From: Plicaturopsis crispa FD-325 SS-3
Lineage: Eukaryota; Basidiomycota; Agaricomycetes; Amylocorticiales; Amylocorticiaceae
Assembly (NCBI GenBank): GCA_000827205.1
Contig: KN832568.1
Span: 3,040-67,039 of the forward strand
Direction: 5' to 3'
Length of the DNA stretch: 64,000 nt
Shown one piece after another: positions 46,491-58,863 of this stretch. The translations under genes were made by a program, and so were the position numbers. Numbering within the stretch: position 1 is the stretch's first letter; each line of letters starts with the position of its first letter. The notes below the pieces were generated by a model that made no database searches, had not been told where the DNA came from, and saw only the letters and a list, made by a program, of their open reading frames with translations.

Positions 46491-47845
46491 ATGGAACACG
46501 AAATCGACGGCTGGATCGAACAGCTCAGTAACTGCAAACAATTGTCAGAGGCAGATGTAAAAACGCTATGCGACAAGGTAAGCCCCGATAGCGCTTGACT
46601 TGGGTCTCGGCGCATGTCCATCTGATTTCTGCGGCGCTTTCTCGCAGACACGGGAGATCCTGATGGAGGAATCTAACGTTCAGCCCGTGAGATGTCCTGT
46701 CACCGTCTGTGGTGATATTCATGGTCAATTCGTACGTGTTGTGATCGTCTGATCGAAACTCAAACGCCCGAAAACTAACCTCGCGGCTCGCACTCTTACT
46801 CTTCTCGAATCTACATTGCTCTTCAATCACATACCCGCGCACTGCAGCATGATCTTTCCGAACTCTTTCGTATCGGCGGAAACTCGCCGGACACCAACTA
46901 CCTTTTCATGGGCGACTACGTCGACCGAGGATACTACTCTGTTGAGACTGTCACGCTCCTGGTTGCGCTGAAGCTGCGCTACCGCGACCGTGTAACCATC
47001 CTCCGTGGAAACCACGAGTCGAGGCAGATCACGCAGGTATACGGGTTCTACGACGAGTGTCTGCGCAAGTACGGGAACGCCAACGTCTGGCGATTCTTCA
47101 CCGACCTATTCGACTTCCTACCGCTGACTGCGTTGATCGACAACCAAGTGAGCATTTAACGACAGAACGGCTTGCGCCGTACTAGTCCTGCATATTTATC
47201 GAAGAGAATTGAAACTGACGTCGGTTAGATATTCTGTCTTCACGGCGGTCTCTCGCCATCCATCGATACCCTCGACCACGTCCGATCTATCGACCGAGTA
47301 CAAGAGGTACCGCACGAAGGTCCGATGTGTGATCTGCTTTGGTCCGACCCCGACGATCGCTGCGGCTGGGGCATATCGCCCCGTGGCGCAGGTTACACGT
47401 TCGGGCAAGATATATCCGAAGCGTTCAACCACAACAATGGCCTGACGCTGGTCGCGCGAGCTCATCAGCTCGTCATGGAGGGTACGCGCCATTGTAGCTG
47501 CAATATACTATCACCATACTGAATGCTCCGTTCTTCGGTTCACAGGATACAGCTGGGGCCAGGACCGGAATGTGGTCACTATCTTCAGCGCACCTAATTA
47601 CTGCTACCGATGCGGCAACCAGGCCGCGATCATGGAGATCGACGAAAAATTATCGTACAGCTTGTATGTAGTTTCTTATTTTGTCGTGTTGTGCCACCTC
47701 TCTGAACCATGCGCTACAGCCTGCAATTTGACCCGGCACCACGGGCGGGCGAGCCGCTCGTATCACGGCGTGTACCTGATTATTTCCTGGTAAGCACCTC
47801 ATGTCCTAGATGGCCACGGTCTCTGCTAACACTTGTCCGCAGTGA
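46491..47845 (+). CDS. Protein phosphatase 2A catalytic subunit
   Basis: Seven coding exons (46491-46577, 46648-46731, 46848-47147, 47229-47481, 47546-47663, 47720-47789, 47843-47845) give 304 residues of a serine/threonine phosphatase. All metal and catalytic motifs of the PPP family are present: [34 protein letters not shown] and ARAHQLV, with [11 protein letters not shown] near the C-terminus. The end reads RRVPDYFL: the PP2A tail with the methylated final Leu kept, but Val in the place of the usual Thr of TPDYFL. The last coding exon contains only the stop codon TGA. It starts 186 bp from the divergent CCT5 gene, so the two share an upstream region. Confidence 0.92.
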
Positions 47846-48395
47846 TTGTCTGCTATCATACGTATTGCACATCTAGTGTACTGCATGTCTATCGAGACAC
47901 CCCTCGCCCGTTCATATCCCTCCCCTGCATCTGCAAGTACGACTGCGTCCTGTCTTTACCGCGGCACCCGTTACCCCCCGTTCCTCTATCTCAATTTCCT
48001 TCTCGTTTTCTGCTACGATTATCCCCGACCGACATGATTTCCTCTCCTCATTTAATTACATCGCACGGACAGCTCTGGCTCGAGGTAAATGAGAGATGAA
48101 GAATAGAAAAGTTGCTCTTGTACAATCCACAATATTTGCGAATCGGAATTTCTCATTTCAAGCTCGAGGCTGTGTATCGCTTGAATCGCCTTCAATTTCA
48201 ACGAAACCTGGATTCAATTTTGCGGGAGGTCGCGTTGTAGCATGAACAGGGAGTGTGATTAGTAGAATCATAAGATATGTAGTACTAGTAGTACACCGAA
48301 GGCAGGAAAGCGGCGAAAGCATAAAGTAGTGACAAAATAACGAAATGCTACTCTGTAAAGGTGCAAAGTAGTGTATCGGAGCACTACCATTGAAT
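47846..48395. other. Convergent intergenic region
   Basis: About 550 bp between the PP2A and MYND gene stop codons. C/T-rich then AT-rich; no supported gene. Confidence 0.45.
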
Positions 48396-49452
48396 TCACC
48401 ACAGATACTGGGTGCCAATCATGCGACCACCGTCTCCAAGCTTGTCCGACTCCCGTAACAGATTCGGCTCGAACTGGATCACCTTCAAGTCTTTCCCCAC
48501 ACCATCGATCTGGGCACCTCGACGGGATTTATATCGGTTATCTGTCGGATCGGCCATATCTTCTGGCGCGATGAGCCAGAGGTCTGCAAAAATCGATGTA
48601 GCCGTGTCCTTGCGCAGATGTTCTGTGACGATTCGTGCCTTTACCGCAGTGAGTACATCGACTTTACATCTGTCCGGTGGCAGCGCTCACAATGTATCTT
48701 TCCGCATCCATGGCCTCCTCAGGGGGTATTTCTACCCGGTCCTTCGCCTTGGGCGTCTTCCCAGCCTTGTGCGCCATCTCATTCAGGACCATTACACGGT
48801 TGTGGTCGCATCTGCTGACGGTGAAGCACCGCCTCGCCTTCATATTCGACGTCCAGATGTTCCCGCCGTGCGGGCACGCGTCCGGCCCCAGCCACGTGTG
48901 TAGGAGCGTACGCAGGTCCGGGATCGCACGCCCCCGCGAGCGCATGTCGAGTTCCGTCGTCATGTATCGGGCGATCGAGCCGTGCGGATTGGCTACCATC
49001 TCAGCGTGTGTGGCGGTGGGGTCCCACGCCTTTCCTTCCTTGAGCATGCCGCACAGGTGCTTGTGGTCTGACCAGTGCGATCGCTGGCAGTTCGCAGAAC
49101 AGCTGCGAGAGATATGAGTGACAGAGACGCGCGGGCTGGAGGTGAGTAGAGACGTACTAATTCACGGATTTGCATCTGGAACATTTTTTGGCCGTACGCG
49201 TGCCGCACACAAAGCAGCTCTAGCATCAAGCAGAGTGCTGACATTTAGCCCGAGAGGTGCCTACGGCATATGTAGAGTACACACCTTGAGTTCTGGATTG
49301 AGGGCCAGCTTGTCGTACGGAGGTACAAGATATCCATCAGCGTCACAGAGACCCGCGATGTGCTCAGGACTATAAAGCTTTTTAAGCCCCTCTGGCAGGT
49401 CGTCTTTCGTAAAACGACGGGGTAGTGCGGAGTCTTGAGTGCCAGTAGCCAT
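48396..49452 (-). CDS. MYND zinc-finger protein
   Basis: Four exons on the minus strand join in phase from the ATG at 49452 to the TGA at 48396-48398. After an N-terminal stretch (FTKDDLPEGLKKLYSPEHIA) a MYND finger is complete: CFVCGTRTAKKCSRCKSVNY continuing CSANCQRSHWSDHKHLC, with all metal-binding Cys and His in place. The rest has RYMTTELDMRSRGRAIPDL and NRVMVLNEMA and ends with a small conserved-looking region (IAPEDMADPTDN, KVIQFEPNLL). MYND fingers usually bind proline-rich partners; no SET or other enzyme domain is visible. Many paralogs of this type exist in mushrooms and their roles are mostly unknown. Confidence 0.85.
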
Positions 49453-49761
49453 TTGCACCTGTGAAGAAATCGATTTTATTTCGTAAGTGGTTCTGAGGAG
49501 ACGTTGTCACGGTTTGGATGTTCAGAATGGAGGCAAGTACTTACGACTGTTGTTGTAAGTAGTTCGTTTAGGGGAGATGAACAGAAAGGGGGAGTCGGCC
49601 GCTAGTGTCTTATGTACGATCGCCCGCCGCGGCGACCCGCGGCCATCAATGCCACATTTCATTTGCAGCTCGCCCAAAGCTCACCAATACCTACTATAAG
49701 CTGCTATAACTTTGAGTACAGAGAGCTACATAATGGACTCCTATACGCCGTTTCCAAGCTA
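49453..49761. other. Intergenic region
   Basis: About 310 bp between the MYND gene start and the 3' end of the F-box-like paralog A. No supported frames. It also contains the decayed continuation one would expect of the paralog tail, but no clear similarity to the tail of paralog B was seen by eye. Confidence 0.4.
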
Positions 49762-50861
49762 TTATTTCCAGGTGTGATACACCCTCGCGATGGCCTGGCT
49801 GAGTTCCCAAACGCGCCGGCGCATGCGCATCGCCGCTGTCTTGTGCACATGGCACAAGTAAAGCAGCCAATCCGAGTCCACAGACGACTCCTCAACGCGC
49901 ACGCTGGCCATGAACTGGCTGTCCGCATTGTTCTCGTACTCGGAGCGGAGAGGCACGGCCCAGCCAAGCTCGAGGACACGACGTCGGGCCTCTGGCTGGA
50001 ACTCGCACAGTGCGTATTTACGCAGAATGCGGCATGTCGAGGTGAGTGCCATGTAGGCAGGCGTTGAAAGGTAAGGCAGGAGGATTTGGATGATGTCTAG
50101 CGGCTGTGTTGTGATAATGTCACTCGTGGGCTGCATAGGTTCGCCGATGGACCTCTTGCGCTTTTCGGAGACATCTTCGAGTTTCGGGAATCTAGGGGAT
50201 CGAGCCACTATCAAGACACGCGTCGCGCAGATCCGGTCGTGGATGGACGTACATATCTGGCCTGTTGAACATCCACTCAAAGCCGTCGTCTTTGAACGCC
50301 TTCCAACGAAACGTGTTCACCCCAGGCCGATCTTCGGTGATCCAATAGCTCGTCACGTCAACTTTTGGGATGCCCAAGTCTTGGTACCGGAGGTTTGGGA
50401 GTTTTCCAGCCTTTGTACCGCCCATTGGACGCCCTATGATTTTCTCCAACCCCGCGATTTCAGCGTGCGTCTCGGGGTCGTCGCCCTCCAAACACAGGGC
50501 GTGGCGCAAAATCTTGGCGCAAGCGGTGTGGCACATGAACTCCGTCCCGCCGTCAGACTCCCAGACACACAATGCAGCTTTGGAGGCGGAAGGCGACGCG
50601 TTGAGGAATTCGTTGTCATCTGCGCCAGCCCCCGCCGGGTCACTGAGTCAGACGACATCCCCGCGATCTGCAGAAACATCTGGACGCATACATACCTAGG
50701 TATTCGAATGGGCTTACGATACCTTCAATTCTAGCTCCCAGTCCGATCGCATGTTGAAAATACATGTACTGTTGGGAATCCAGTATGCCTTGTGGGGGTG
50801 GTCTGGGACGTAGCGACAAGAAAGCTGGGGTGAATGGGAGAAGACATACGCTGCAGGACAT
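49762..50861 (-). CDS. F-box-like protein, paralog A
   Basis: Three exons (50861-50696, 50619-50253, 50191-49762) give 320 residues. The start MSCSVCLLPFTPA and the later FMCHTACAKILRHAL hold Cys/His residues that could bind a metal; this is a guess. Near the C-terminus TTQPLDIIQILLPYLSTPAY followed by MALTSTCRILRKYAL fits an F-box-like helix bundle (LPxEIxxxILxxL-type), suggesting a link to SCF ubiquitin ligases. It is closely related along its full length to paralog B at 58864-60070, which lies in the opposite direction, with the same intron positions and phases. It stops after YHTWK, about 40 residues before the end of paralog B. Confidence 0.75.
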
Positions 50862-51415
50862 GATGCTGGTCCGGTTTGCCTAACGACGGCAGCAACTTTC
50901 GCGGGCGGTCTTCGATAGCTTCAAGAGCTGAGTGAGGACAAGCCATACTTGAACGATGTATCTGCCTTTCGAAGTCCCCAGTGTTGACGAGAGTCTGAGT
51001 CGGAAGGAAATCAGCGCGATTACGTTACCGCGGGTCCGAGGACTCGTAGTCTCCCCTTGCAATTTCGAGCAAAGACAGTCGTTCTTTCTGAGGGGATGGA
51101 CTCGAGTAAGTAGTCTCTAGGAGATGTTGTCTGGGATTCGAGCTATATACAAGCGTAGATATATATTGTGAAGCATTCGATACAAGAAGAGAACATGGGT
51201 ATTGTGTTGCAGAGCAGGCCTGCCTGTGCATTCCGAAGGCGATACGATACGCAAACGTACCAAGCGAGCGCCGCGCGGAGGAAAAAAAAAAGCAAAGCAG
51301 GAAGAGTTACCAGGAGATAGAGTAGAAGCATAGAAAATATATGCACAGCCTATAGTACACGCCAATGCGTTCGAAACCAAGAGAAGCAGTCGTAAAATTC
51401 GTTGATGAGTCGTGG
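50862..51415. other. Intergenic region
   Basis: About 550 bp between paralog A's start and the end of the HSPA12-like gene. AT-rich near 51130-51200 and a poly-A run near 51281. Nothing coding is supported. Confidence 0.4.
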
Positions 51416-54400
51416 TCAGTGCCCCGACGCGCTCCAGCCACCACGGCCGCCCCACCAGCCGCCGGGGCTTCTATCTCTGTCGGCGTCTGGTCCAGGCTGC
51501 GGGGAGTCGTCGGGGACCTCGTTGAGAACTGGCACCTCGTCGTCGAGTTCATCCTGCTCGTCCGCATCATCAGAATCGGTGTCTTCACTTTGAGAGGTGT
51601 CTTCGGCCTTCATCCCGCCTGACTTACATTTCTTGCCCTTCTTTCCCTTCTTTCCTTTCTTGCCACTCGTCTCCTCCTCATTATTTTTAGCCTTGCCCCC
51701 TTTCTTGCCCTTTTTCTTGCCCTTCGCGTCATCCTCCTCTTCCTCCTCCTTTTCTTCTTCATCCCCTTTGTTCTCATCCCCGTCTTGTCCTGCCTCCGGT
51801 GCACCGGCCTCTTCCCCACCTTCTGCAGCTGGCGGGGCAGGCGTAGAAGATTCAGCATTTTCTTCGCCAGGAGCTGTAGTTTCTTCAGTTGGTTTCTCTT
51901 GGTCCGCAGGTTTGGACGAGTCGAGGGGGATGCCCCAGGAGGAAGGGAAATCGTCTGTCGCCGGGGCTCCGTCCGCATTAGCCGTTGTCTCCCCGTTGCC
52001 GGAAGAAATGCCCCAGCCAGATAACGGGTCTGACGCAGGGTTATCCAGCGCGACGTCCGTAAGTTCGTTACTATTTTCCGGGTGAGAATCGGCCTGGGTT
52101 GCGCCTGCATCGCCTGCGTCACCACCCCAAGAAGCACCCCAAGCACCTCCGGATGCCTGGCTGTCCGCGGGAGGCTCCTTCTTATTGTCAGACGTACCGA
52201 AGCCCCAACTATTGCCAAGGCCCCATGATGTTCCAGTGGCCGGAGGGTTTTCTGACGCCTCGGCAGACGAAAGCAGGTCGCGGGAGGTATCATGGGCGCC
52301 GTTAGTATCTGCTGACTCAAAGTGCGAGTTCGCCTCCGGGGTTGCTTCTGGGACGACAGGCGACGTGTGCTCGTCCGCTGCTGCAGATCTCTCCGCATCT
52401 TTCTCGGCTTCGGCGGTAGTATTCGCGCCACCCCAGGACCCCCAGCCAAGGCTGGCCGCGGGCGTTTCTTCTACTTGGGGCGCTTCATTGCTTGCAGAGG
52501 CGCCGGGGTCATCCAATGAGAAAGGAGGCTTAGTTTCAACCGGGGTGGCCACCACTGGCGTGTTGGATTTCGACTTCTTCCCCTTCTTGCCCTTCGGAGT
52601 CGGCGCGACAAAGGGCTCCGGTTCCGGGGTGGGCTCCGGCTCCGGCACTGGTGGCGGAGGCTCAACCGGGGTTGTAACGTTCTCAGTAGATACAGGCGGA
52701 GTGCTCGGTTTCCCAAATCCTGAGCTCAATCCCCAACCACCGCCACTCTGCCCGAACGGACTGGCTGGCTTGGATGCCGCCGGTGCCGGAGGATCCGGGT
52801 TAGAAGCGGCGATGTCAGTGGAGATGGCGGGGGTTTGCGCTAGCGGAGATCTGGCCTTGCCGATGGTAGAGTTGGTCCGGCTGCCCACAGGGCTTCCCCA
52901 ACCCGAGGCCTTCGGCGGCTCCGGAGCCGGCGTGACAGGCGTCTTGGCAGGCGTAGACGCGATGGGCGTCCTCGAGCCTGAGCCTGATCTGCTCTTCGTG
53001 GACATGGAGCCCCACGACGGCGCAGGGGGCTGCGCAGGCTCAGGAGCAGCGGCCGCGGGAGGTGGAATATCGGGCTCAGCGGGGATGTCGCGGCTGGCAC
53101 CGTAGGTGCTAGGAGATTTGCCTTTGCTGCCAGATGAGAGGCTACTCTTGATTGGCTGGGGCGACGGGGCGGGCGGAGTGGCTGCAGGAGCTGTTTGAGT
53201 TGAACCACCCCAGACAGAGGAAAGTGCTGCACCGATTTGGGATGCCAGCCCCCCGCTGGCAGTGGTGCCGTCGCTGGGTATGTCGCTTCCAGACCTCCCC
53301 GGTGTCCTCGATGACCGCTCGCGCTCCTTCCCTTTGTCCTTCGACCGCGATGCTTCGCGGTCAAGGTCGCGGCCGTACGGGTCAGCTGGTGGCGAAGTTC
53401 GCAGGGGAGAAGGTGCAGTAGAGGTATACGCCGGGGCAGGTGTGGTCGCAGAGGTGTGCGAAGACCGCGACCGCCGGTGTTCACGCTCGCGCTCGCGTTC
53501 AGCAATCCGTGCGCTTTCGGCAGGGTCAGGGACCTCCAAGTACGAAGGCACACTCCCTCGTGAGGTAGGATCGATTGAGCGGGCTCGGGAGGGTGGCTGG
53601 GAACGCAGACGATCCGAGCGCGGAGGCACGGTGGTGATTTCGTCTTCGGTAGCACTGTCGGGTTCGTCTTCTTCAGCGCGGTGGCCGCTCTCGTTGTAGA
53701 CGATAGAAGCTGGACCACTGAAGCACGCATCAGTATACACTACGTTAGCCAGGACAGAAAAATGTGATCTCACTAGCGTGTGCTTCCCTGCATGCCCCGG
53801 AGCGATTGAGCGATATTTCATAAAACGAAGTTGCATGTCCACGTACATTGTCAACCCATTTGATACGCGCTTTGAACTCCGTGAGGCCGAAGTGGATTTC
53901 GACGCTGAATACGATGGTCCAGTACGTCTTCCCGTTCCTCCCCTTCTTCGGCTGTGCGCTGCCACTGAGCGGTGACAGGTCTGCACGCACGACACACAAT
54001 GTTGAGAAGTTGTCTGTATACGTTGCTTTAGTGGGCAACATTGCAACAGGCAATAACGAGACGCGGTACGCACCATCTTGTCTAAGGATCCAGGTGGGGA
54101 CAGTGTTTCCGCCTCTGTAGCACCATATATCTACTTCGAATACAGAAAGCATGGACAAGCTTGTGAGTTCGGTACAGTATTTGCGGGTGAATACAGTGGA
54201 CTCTTTGACTTTTACACTCTGAAAAACAATATAGTCAGAGGAATATCTACAGCAGTATATTATAGTGCATGTTATACGTACGCGCGCTAGAATACAGTCA
54301 AACGCGTCCGGTAACAGTTTAGGGCCCGACGGAAGTTCACATAGTCTCTCTCGCCGAGAGATGTGCTCGGGATCTTGCGGGTCGAACTCGCGTAGATATT

Positions 54401-56251
54401 CAACGCCGTACATGAATCTGTGCGAAAGACATGTTTAGGGACATAGAGGAGAAATTGATGATGAAAAGACAATTACTTGGACATCCGGGCCGAAACATGG
54501 TGGTCGCAGTAAAACCCTATGGCACCGTCCGCGACAGCCTTCGATCTAGAAAACAATCAGCTGAAGACTATAAGCACAGTGCTAAACGCTCACGTTTGGG
54601 TATCTGGCCGACTGACAGTTACTTTCAGGGGCGCCAAACGCTCTTGCAACTGGGAGAAAAGCCAGGGACTGGCAGCGAACCCGCCCACGAGCCAGACAGA
54701 CTGCCAAAGAAACAAGTCTTCAGCGGCATACATCATAGATGGTGTTCTTTGAGAGACGTACTCGGACTACACCGTGAGATGCGTCGATCTGCGATCGGAT
54801 AGAAGTAACGGCGGCCTCCACAGACGGCGCGAAGAGCTCCGCAACCTCAGCTCTAGTGTAACTCTGCGCTCAGCTACTATCAGGAATGTCGAAGGAGGGT
54901 CACCCACCCTGTTAGCTTCAACTGACCGCCCCGGATGCCGACCGTCAAGTCTTTGTCCAGCGGCGAGCCAAATGGAATGAATTGCAAGTCTTTCTTGTCG
55001 CGAAACAACCGCTTCGTTGTTTCGTCGAATCGTTTTGTTATGTGGTCCAGCGCATCGGGAGTACCGTACTTGGAGTTCTTGAGTTTCTCTATATGACGAT
55101 TTACGGGTCGTTCAAGGAACAATCATAGGGTGTGCTCACCTTCCAAGAATGCTCTCGCTCTCCTGCTGACGAAGACGGAGCCAGCAAAGACGCCTTTGCA
55201 AATAAATCAGTGCATGCATTATGCACGCAATACGGTTCATACGCACAATCCGGCGGCGCAATTTCTTCAATTACTAAGGGCAGAGTACCCCGGATGGCAT
55301 AGGAACTAATGTCGAGCGTGCCTCCTCCGGCGTCCGCGACAAGGAACCCATGCCTGGACGCACTCTAAAACGACATTAGCATACGAGTCGGAGATAGCAA
55401 CCATCGCCGTACCGAAAGGACATCTGCGGCCAGCCCGTTGAGCACGCAAGCATGCAGACTAGCCTCACCCTCCGTAACGAAGCGGATCCGCGCTTTGCCC
55501 TCGTCCGTGTCCGGGATCAGCCCGCCAAAGATCGCCGCGCGCCGCATGCGCGTCTGCTGCGCGCCCTCCCATCCGTTCGGGTGGCTCAGCACGAATTGCA
55601 CGTCGTGCTCGACCGCGCGCCACAGGGCGGGCCCGTTCGCGTGCGTGTCCGTGATGAAGTTGCGCGTGCAGTGGAAGAGGTACGCGAGGAAGTCGCCGAA
55701 TACGTCCACAGGCGTCTTGCCGGGCGGCAGCGGGCTCAGCCGCATGCCGTTCATCTGCATTTTCATCGTCTTGGGCCGCATCCGCAGCTTGAATCTGTGC
55801 ACGCGTTTGGATTACATTTCCGGGAGCAGCAGCAGCAAAATGCGCACGCACAGTTCGGCTTTGATCCACTGGTCGTCCTCGGCCTGCGAGAGGACGGAGG
55901 CACTTTCTGCTTCCGCTCCGGCAGCCATCAAAACGCCCTGCTGGTTGTAGTACATGACCGATGGGATTTTGGAGTTGCCTGCTACATGTTCTTGCCCGGG
56001 AAATCTGCGAGACGATGGGAGTCGATCCACGGGCACGCAAAGGGCAGACTTACCGGGTCACCCCGTGAATTTTGGGAACCTCTCCAGGTTCGAGTATAGC
56101 GTATGATACACCAGAAAACTAGGCCGCGTCAGTCCTCAGTGTCCAGCTCCACAGGTAAAGTACGCACCGTTGTTCCAACATCTAGAGCTATAACGAGAGA
56201 ACGAGTCGCGCCGTTGTAGGGCTTGCGAGTATCCGTGGTTGGTTTGACCAT
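51416..56251 (-). CDS. HSPA12-like Hsp70 with a long WG/GW-rich tail
   Basis: Fifteen exons join in phase to about 1,350 residues. The first 580 or so form an actin-like ATPase of the HSPA12 branch of Hsp70: ALDVGTTFSGVSY (phosphate 1), RFVTEGEASLHACV, FLVADAGGGTLDISSYAI (phosphate 2), WLVGGFAASPWLF (adenosine), KAVADGAIGFYCDHHVSARM, and the family's C-terminal domain ending FGLTEFKARIKWVDN, then GSTRYGPASIVYNES. That last bit needs a 14-nt exon (53774-53787). The final exon (53717-51416) then continues without a stop for 766 residues rich in Pro, Ser, Ala, Gly and Glu with about 13 WG/GW motifs, such as SWGLGNSWGFG and GWGSWGG, lysine runs (GKKGKKGKKGKK) and a GGWWGGRGGW end. The N-terminal part alone is a common mushroom family; the tail is not. 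No sign of a stop or break between the two parts. Confidence 0.85.
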
Positions 56252-56636
56252 GGTACAGATAGATTGCGCGCGCGAGATATTATACAGCGACTTCACGTCG
56301 TGGTGGCTCTAGTAGAGACGCGTACCCTCTGCGTGCTGCGGTCGGTCTTCGGTGAAAAACACGAGTCCTGTTTGACTTTCCAAGCTTGTCGTTGTGAGTG
56401 GAAGAGGCATGTGGTAGGTTTTTCATTACGTGTATCTACAAAAACGCGGTTTACACGCCTCGAGATCTGCGGATTCTGTAGCCCTGCCTCGTGTGCGATA
56501 TCAGAGCAATCGTTGAAGTAAAGAAAGCCTGCTTGCAGCCTGCCGTACCCCCTCTTGTCCTCCCTGCGGCAAAAGATTCATTCTCAAATCAGCGATTATC
56601 GCACCGGTGTTTGGTGTTGTCATTCTCGCCGCCATA
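56252..56636. promoter_or_regulatory. Bidirectional promoter region
   Basis: About 385 bp between the divergent starts of the HSPA12-like gene and the coiled-coil gene. No TATA box is obvious. The plus-strand frame is open for 10 codons before the chosen ATG, so that protein could start slightly earlier with a non-ATG only. Confidence 0.4.
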
Positions 56637-58228
56637 ATGCTGCCAGCAAATGTCGCTAACCTCATCTCAAAGACTGGCAAGGACTGGGTTGATTCGACAT
56701 ACGATTTCTTTGCGCGGAGTCCGACGTTCTCTTCCCTGCGAAACTTGATATCGGACGACGACGAGGCTGATCCAGAATCGCCACCCCACCACCACGACTT
56801 TGCAACCCGTGACGGCGCCGCGAGACGAACACGAGAGGGTGCAGATTTACGTGGAACCTTGGATGCTGTGCATTGTCGCACATGCTCTTGTCGGTCTTCG
56901 AGTCCTGGTCTCTCAGTCTCGAGTATAGCTGTCCCACCGATGCGTAGGGAACTAGATGCCACCAAGAATGAGCTCGCACGGTCCAGGTCAGCAGTCGCTA
57001 ATCTGGAAGAGCGGTGCAAGCTCCTGGAGAAAACGTTGCGAGAGACGAGAGAGATGGTGAGAGCGAGAGACCTAGAGGTCGAGAGGTTGAAACGAGGGTC
57101 GGTCGAGCGCTCTAGCGGCGAACTTCGTCGGAGCCAAGACCAGAACGGCGACACTACCGCGACGCATACCGTGGAGGTGGGCATCGAGACTGCCGAGGAG
57201 GAGAGAAGACGCAGAGAGGAAAGTGTACAAACCAGATCCAGTTCATCGGCTAGATCGTCGTCGAGTGCAGAGGAGGACCGAGCACAGCTACGCAGCCTCG
57301 AGCCCTTCCTCACCAAAATCGATCGCTGGTCCGGTGCCCAAGTCATTCAAGCAGTCCACGACTTGAACTCGGAGATTCTGCAGTTCGCTGCGTCCGCTAC
57401 CGAGTTGGGCGTGTTCGACAAACGGCTGCCACCGGCAAAGACAGTACAAGCCACACAAGACACGACGGCGAGACTCGGGCCTGTCATGGCACGCGTACTC
57501 TCCACGCGTGACCACACACAGGACCCCATCCTCGTACAGCTCGGTCTGCAAGGATGCATCTCCGTTTGCATAGCGCGGGCGATGTCGACATTCTGCCTTG
57601 GCTATCAGGCGAAATCGAATGCCATCCTAGCTCAGATATATTCGCGGATGGCGCTCACAGGTGAGTAGCCCCCTTTGTATCTCTCACGAGACATGTAACA
57701 GAACATCGAACGCCCACAGAACCACAGCCAACCTCCTCGAGGTGGCGTGCGCTGACGCATCGGCAAATCCACGCCATCCATCCCGACCTCGAAGAGTACG
57801 CCGTGCGCGATCTCGCGGATACCATCTTCCGGTGGTCGTCCGATATCTTCGTAATCTCGGGATGCCCAAATCCCGGCGCTAATGCGGGAAACGGTTCGCG
57901 GGATGCTTTGCGCGCGCGCTTCGGTGCGCAGGTCATGCGCATCGCAAAGGCGGTGCTCAAACTCACGCAGGTGACGCGGGAGGACATCATGTCGACGAGC
58001 TTCGAGGTCGTCGCCGTGGAGCACACCGAGACGTTCCATCCGAAAATCATGCACGACGCCTTCGAGGACTACGCGTCGTCGAGGGGCGCGATCCTGTGCA
58101 CGACGGACCTTGGGCTCAGGTGTCTGACCAGAAAGAATGTGGGCGAGGGGCTTATCGAGAAACGAATGCTCTTGCGGCCCAAGGTAGTACTCGAGTCTGT
58201 TGCAGATGTTCTTGACCCCAAATCATAG
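56637..58228 (+). CDS. Coiled-coil protein, basidiomycete family of unknown function
   Basis: Two exons (56637-57660 and 57720-58228) give 510 residues. An N-terminal hydrophobic start, a low-complexity part, then a charged coiled coil at about residues 105-200 (RRELDATKNELARSRSAVAN onwards), a Glu/Arg/Ser run, and a helical C-terminal domain with QVIQAVHDLNSEILQFAAS, ILVQLGLQGCISVCIARAMS and LEEYAVRDLADTIFRWSSDI. The C-terminal half recalls a family common in mushrooms for which I know no function. A further intron within about 56852-56915 would keep the frame and is possible, since that stretch reads oddly Cys-rich. Confidence 0.75.
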
Positions 58229-58863
58229 TGCAACTCGTTGTTGGCTTTGGAGGGCCTGTTTCCTTTGGGTGTTTGACTCGTTATCTTCTTGTTTTCTTGA
58301 ACTTGAAGGACTATGCTATGCTATCTTGTTTTGCAGCTCGTACTACCCATATGTATCTAATAGCATACCATACCTCTGATAATCCTTTGCTCGTCAACGA
58401 CGCCTCGGCCTCAACTTGGTACACGCCCTCCCTGCGCGGTTCAAAAGGAAAATCGCGTGTGGGCGTCTCTCGAATCTCCTTAGGCTTGTCAATGCTGTCC
58501 TCGGGAACAACTCCGGGAGCTATGAGAGGCTCTGATATGTAGAATTCACGTGAGCGCGTCTGCTAGAAGTGCACCGTAGGAACTTGATAGGAACGTCCAT
58601 TTCCTTGTATTTGAGACAACAACGATATCTTTTTGTGAGTTGATCCCAAAGCCGATCCTCGCTAATCAGCAAAGATGTTTTCGATAGGAAAATTCAGATG
58701 GACACACAAGGATTTACAACAAGCCACATTCGGAGAACAATCGCGGTATCAAAACTACGCCACAAAGAACGAAATGAGTGAGCGCGCACTATAAGAAGGG
58801 CTTGTTCAAAACCGAAGTGCGCCCACTCTTAGCTTCTGCCATATCGCAAGCACCACTACAATC
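58229..58863. other. Intergenic region
   Basis: About 635 bp between the coiled-coil gene and paralog B. It should hold a 3' untranslated region and the paralog B promoter; no supported gene or repeat. Confidence 0.4.

Noticed and set aside
52185-53105. 306-codon plus-strand frame opposite the WG-rich tail
   Set aside because: It is the antisense of a long low-complexity exon; its own sequence is a low-complexity mirror and it has no family features.
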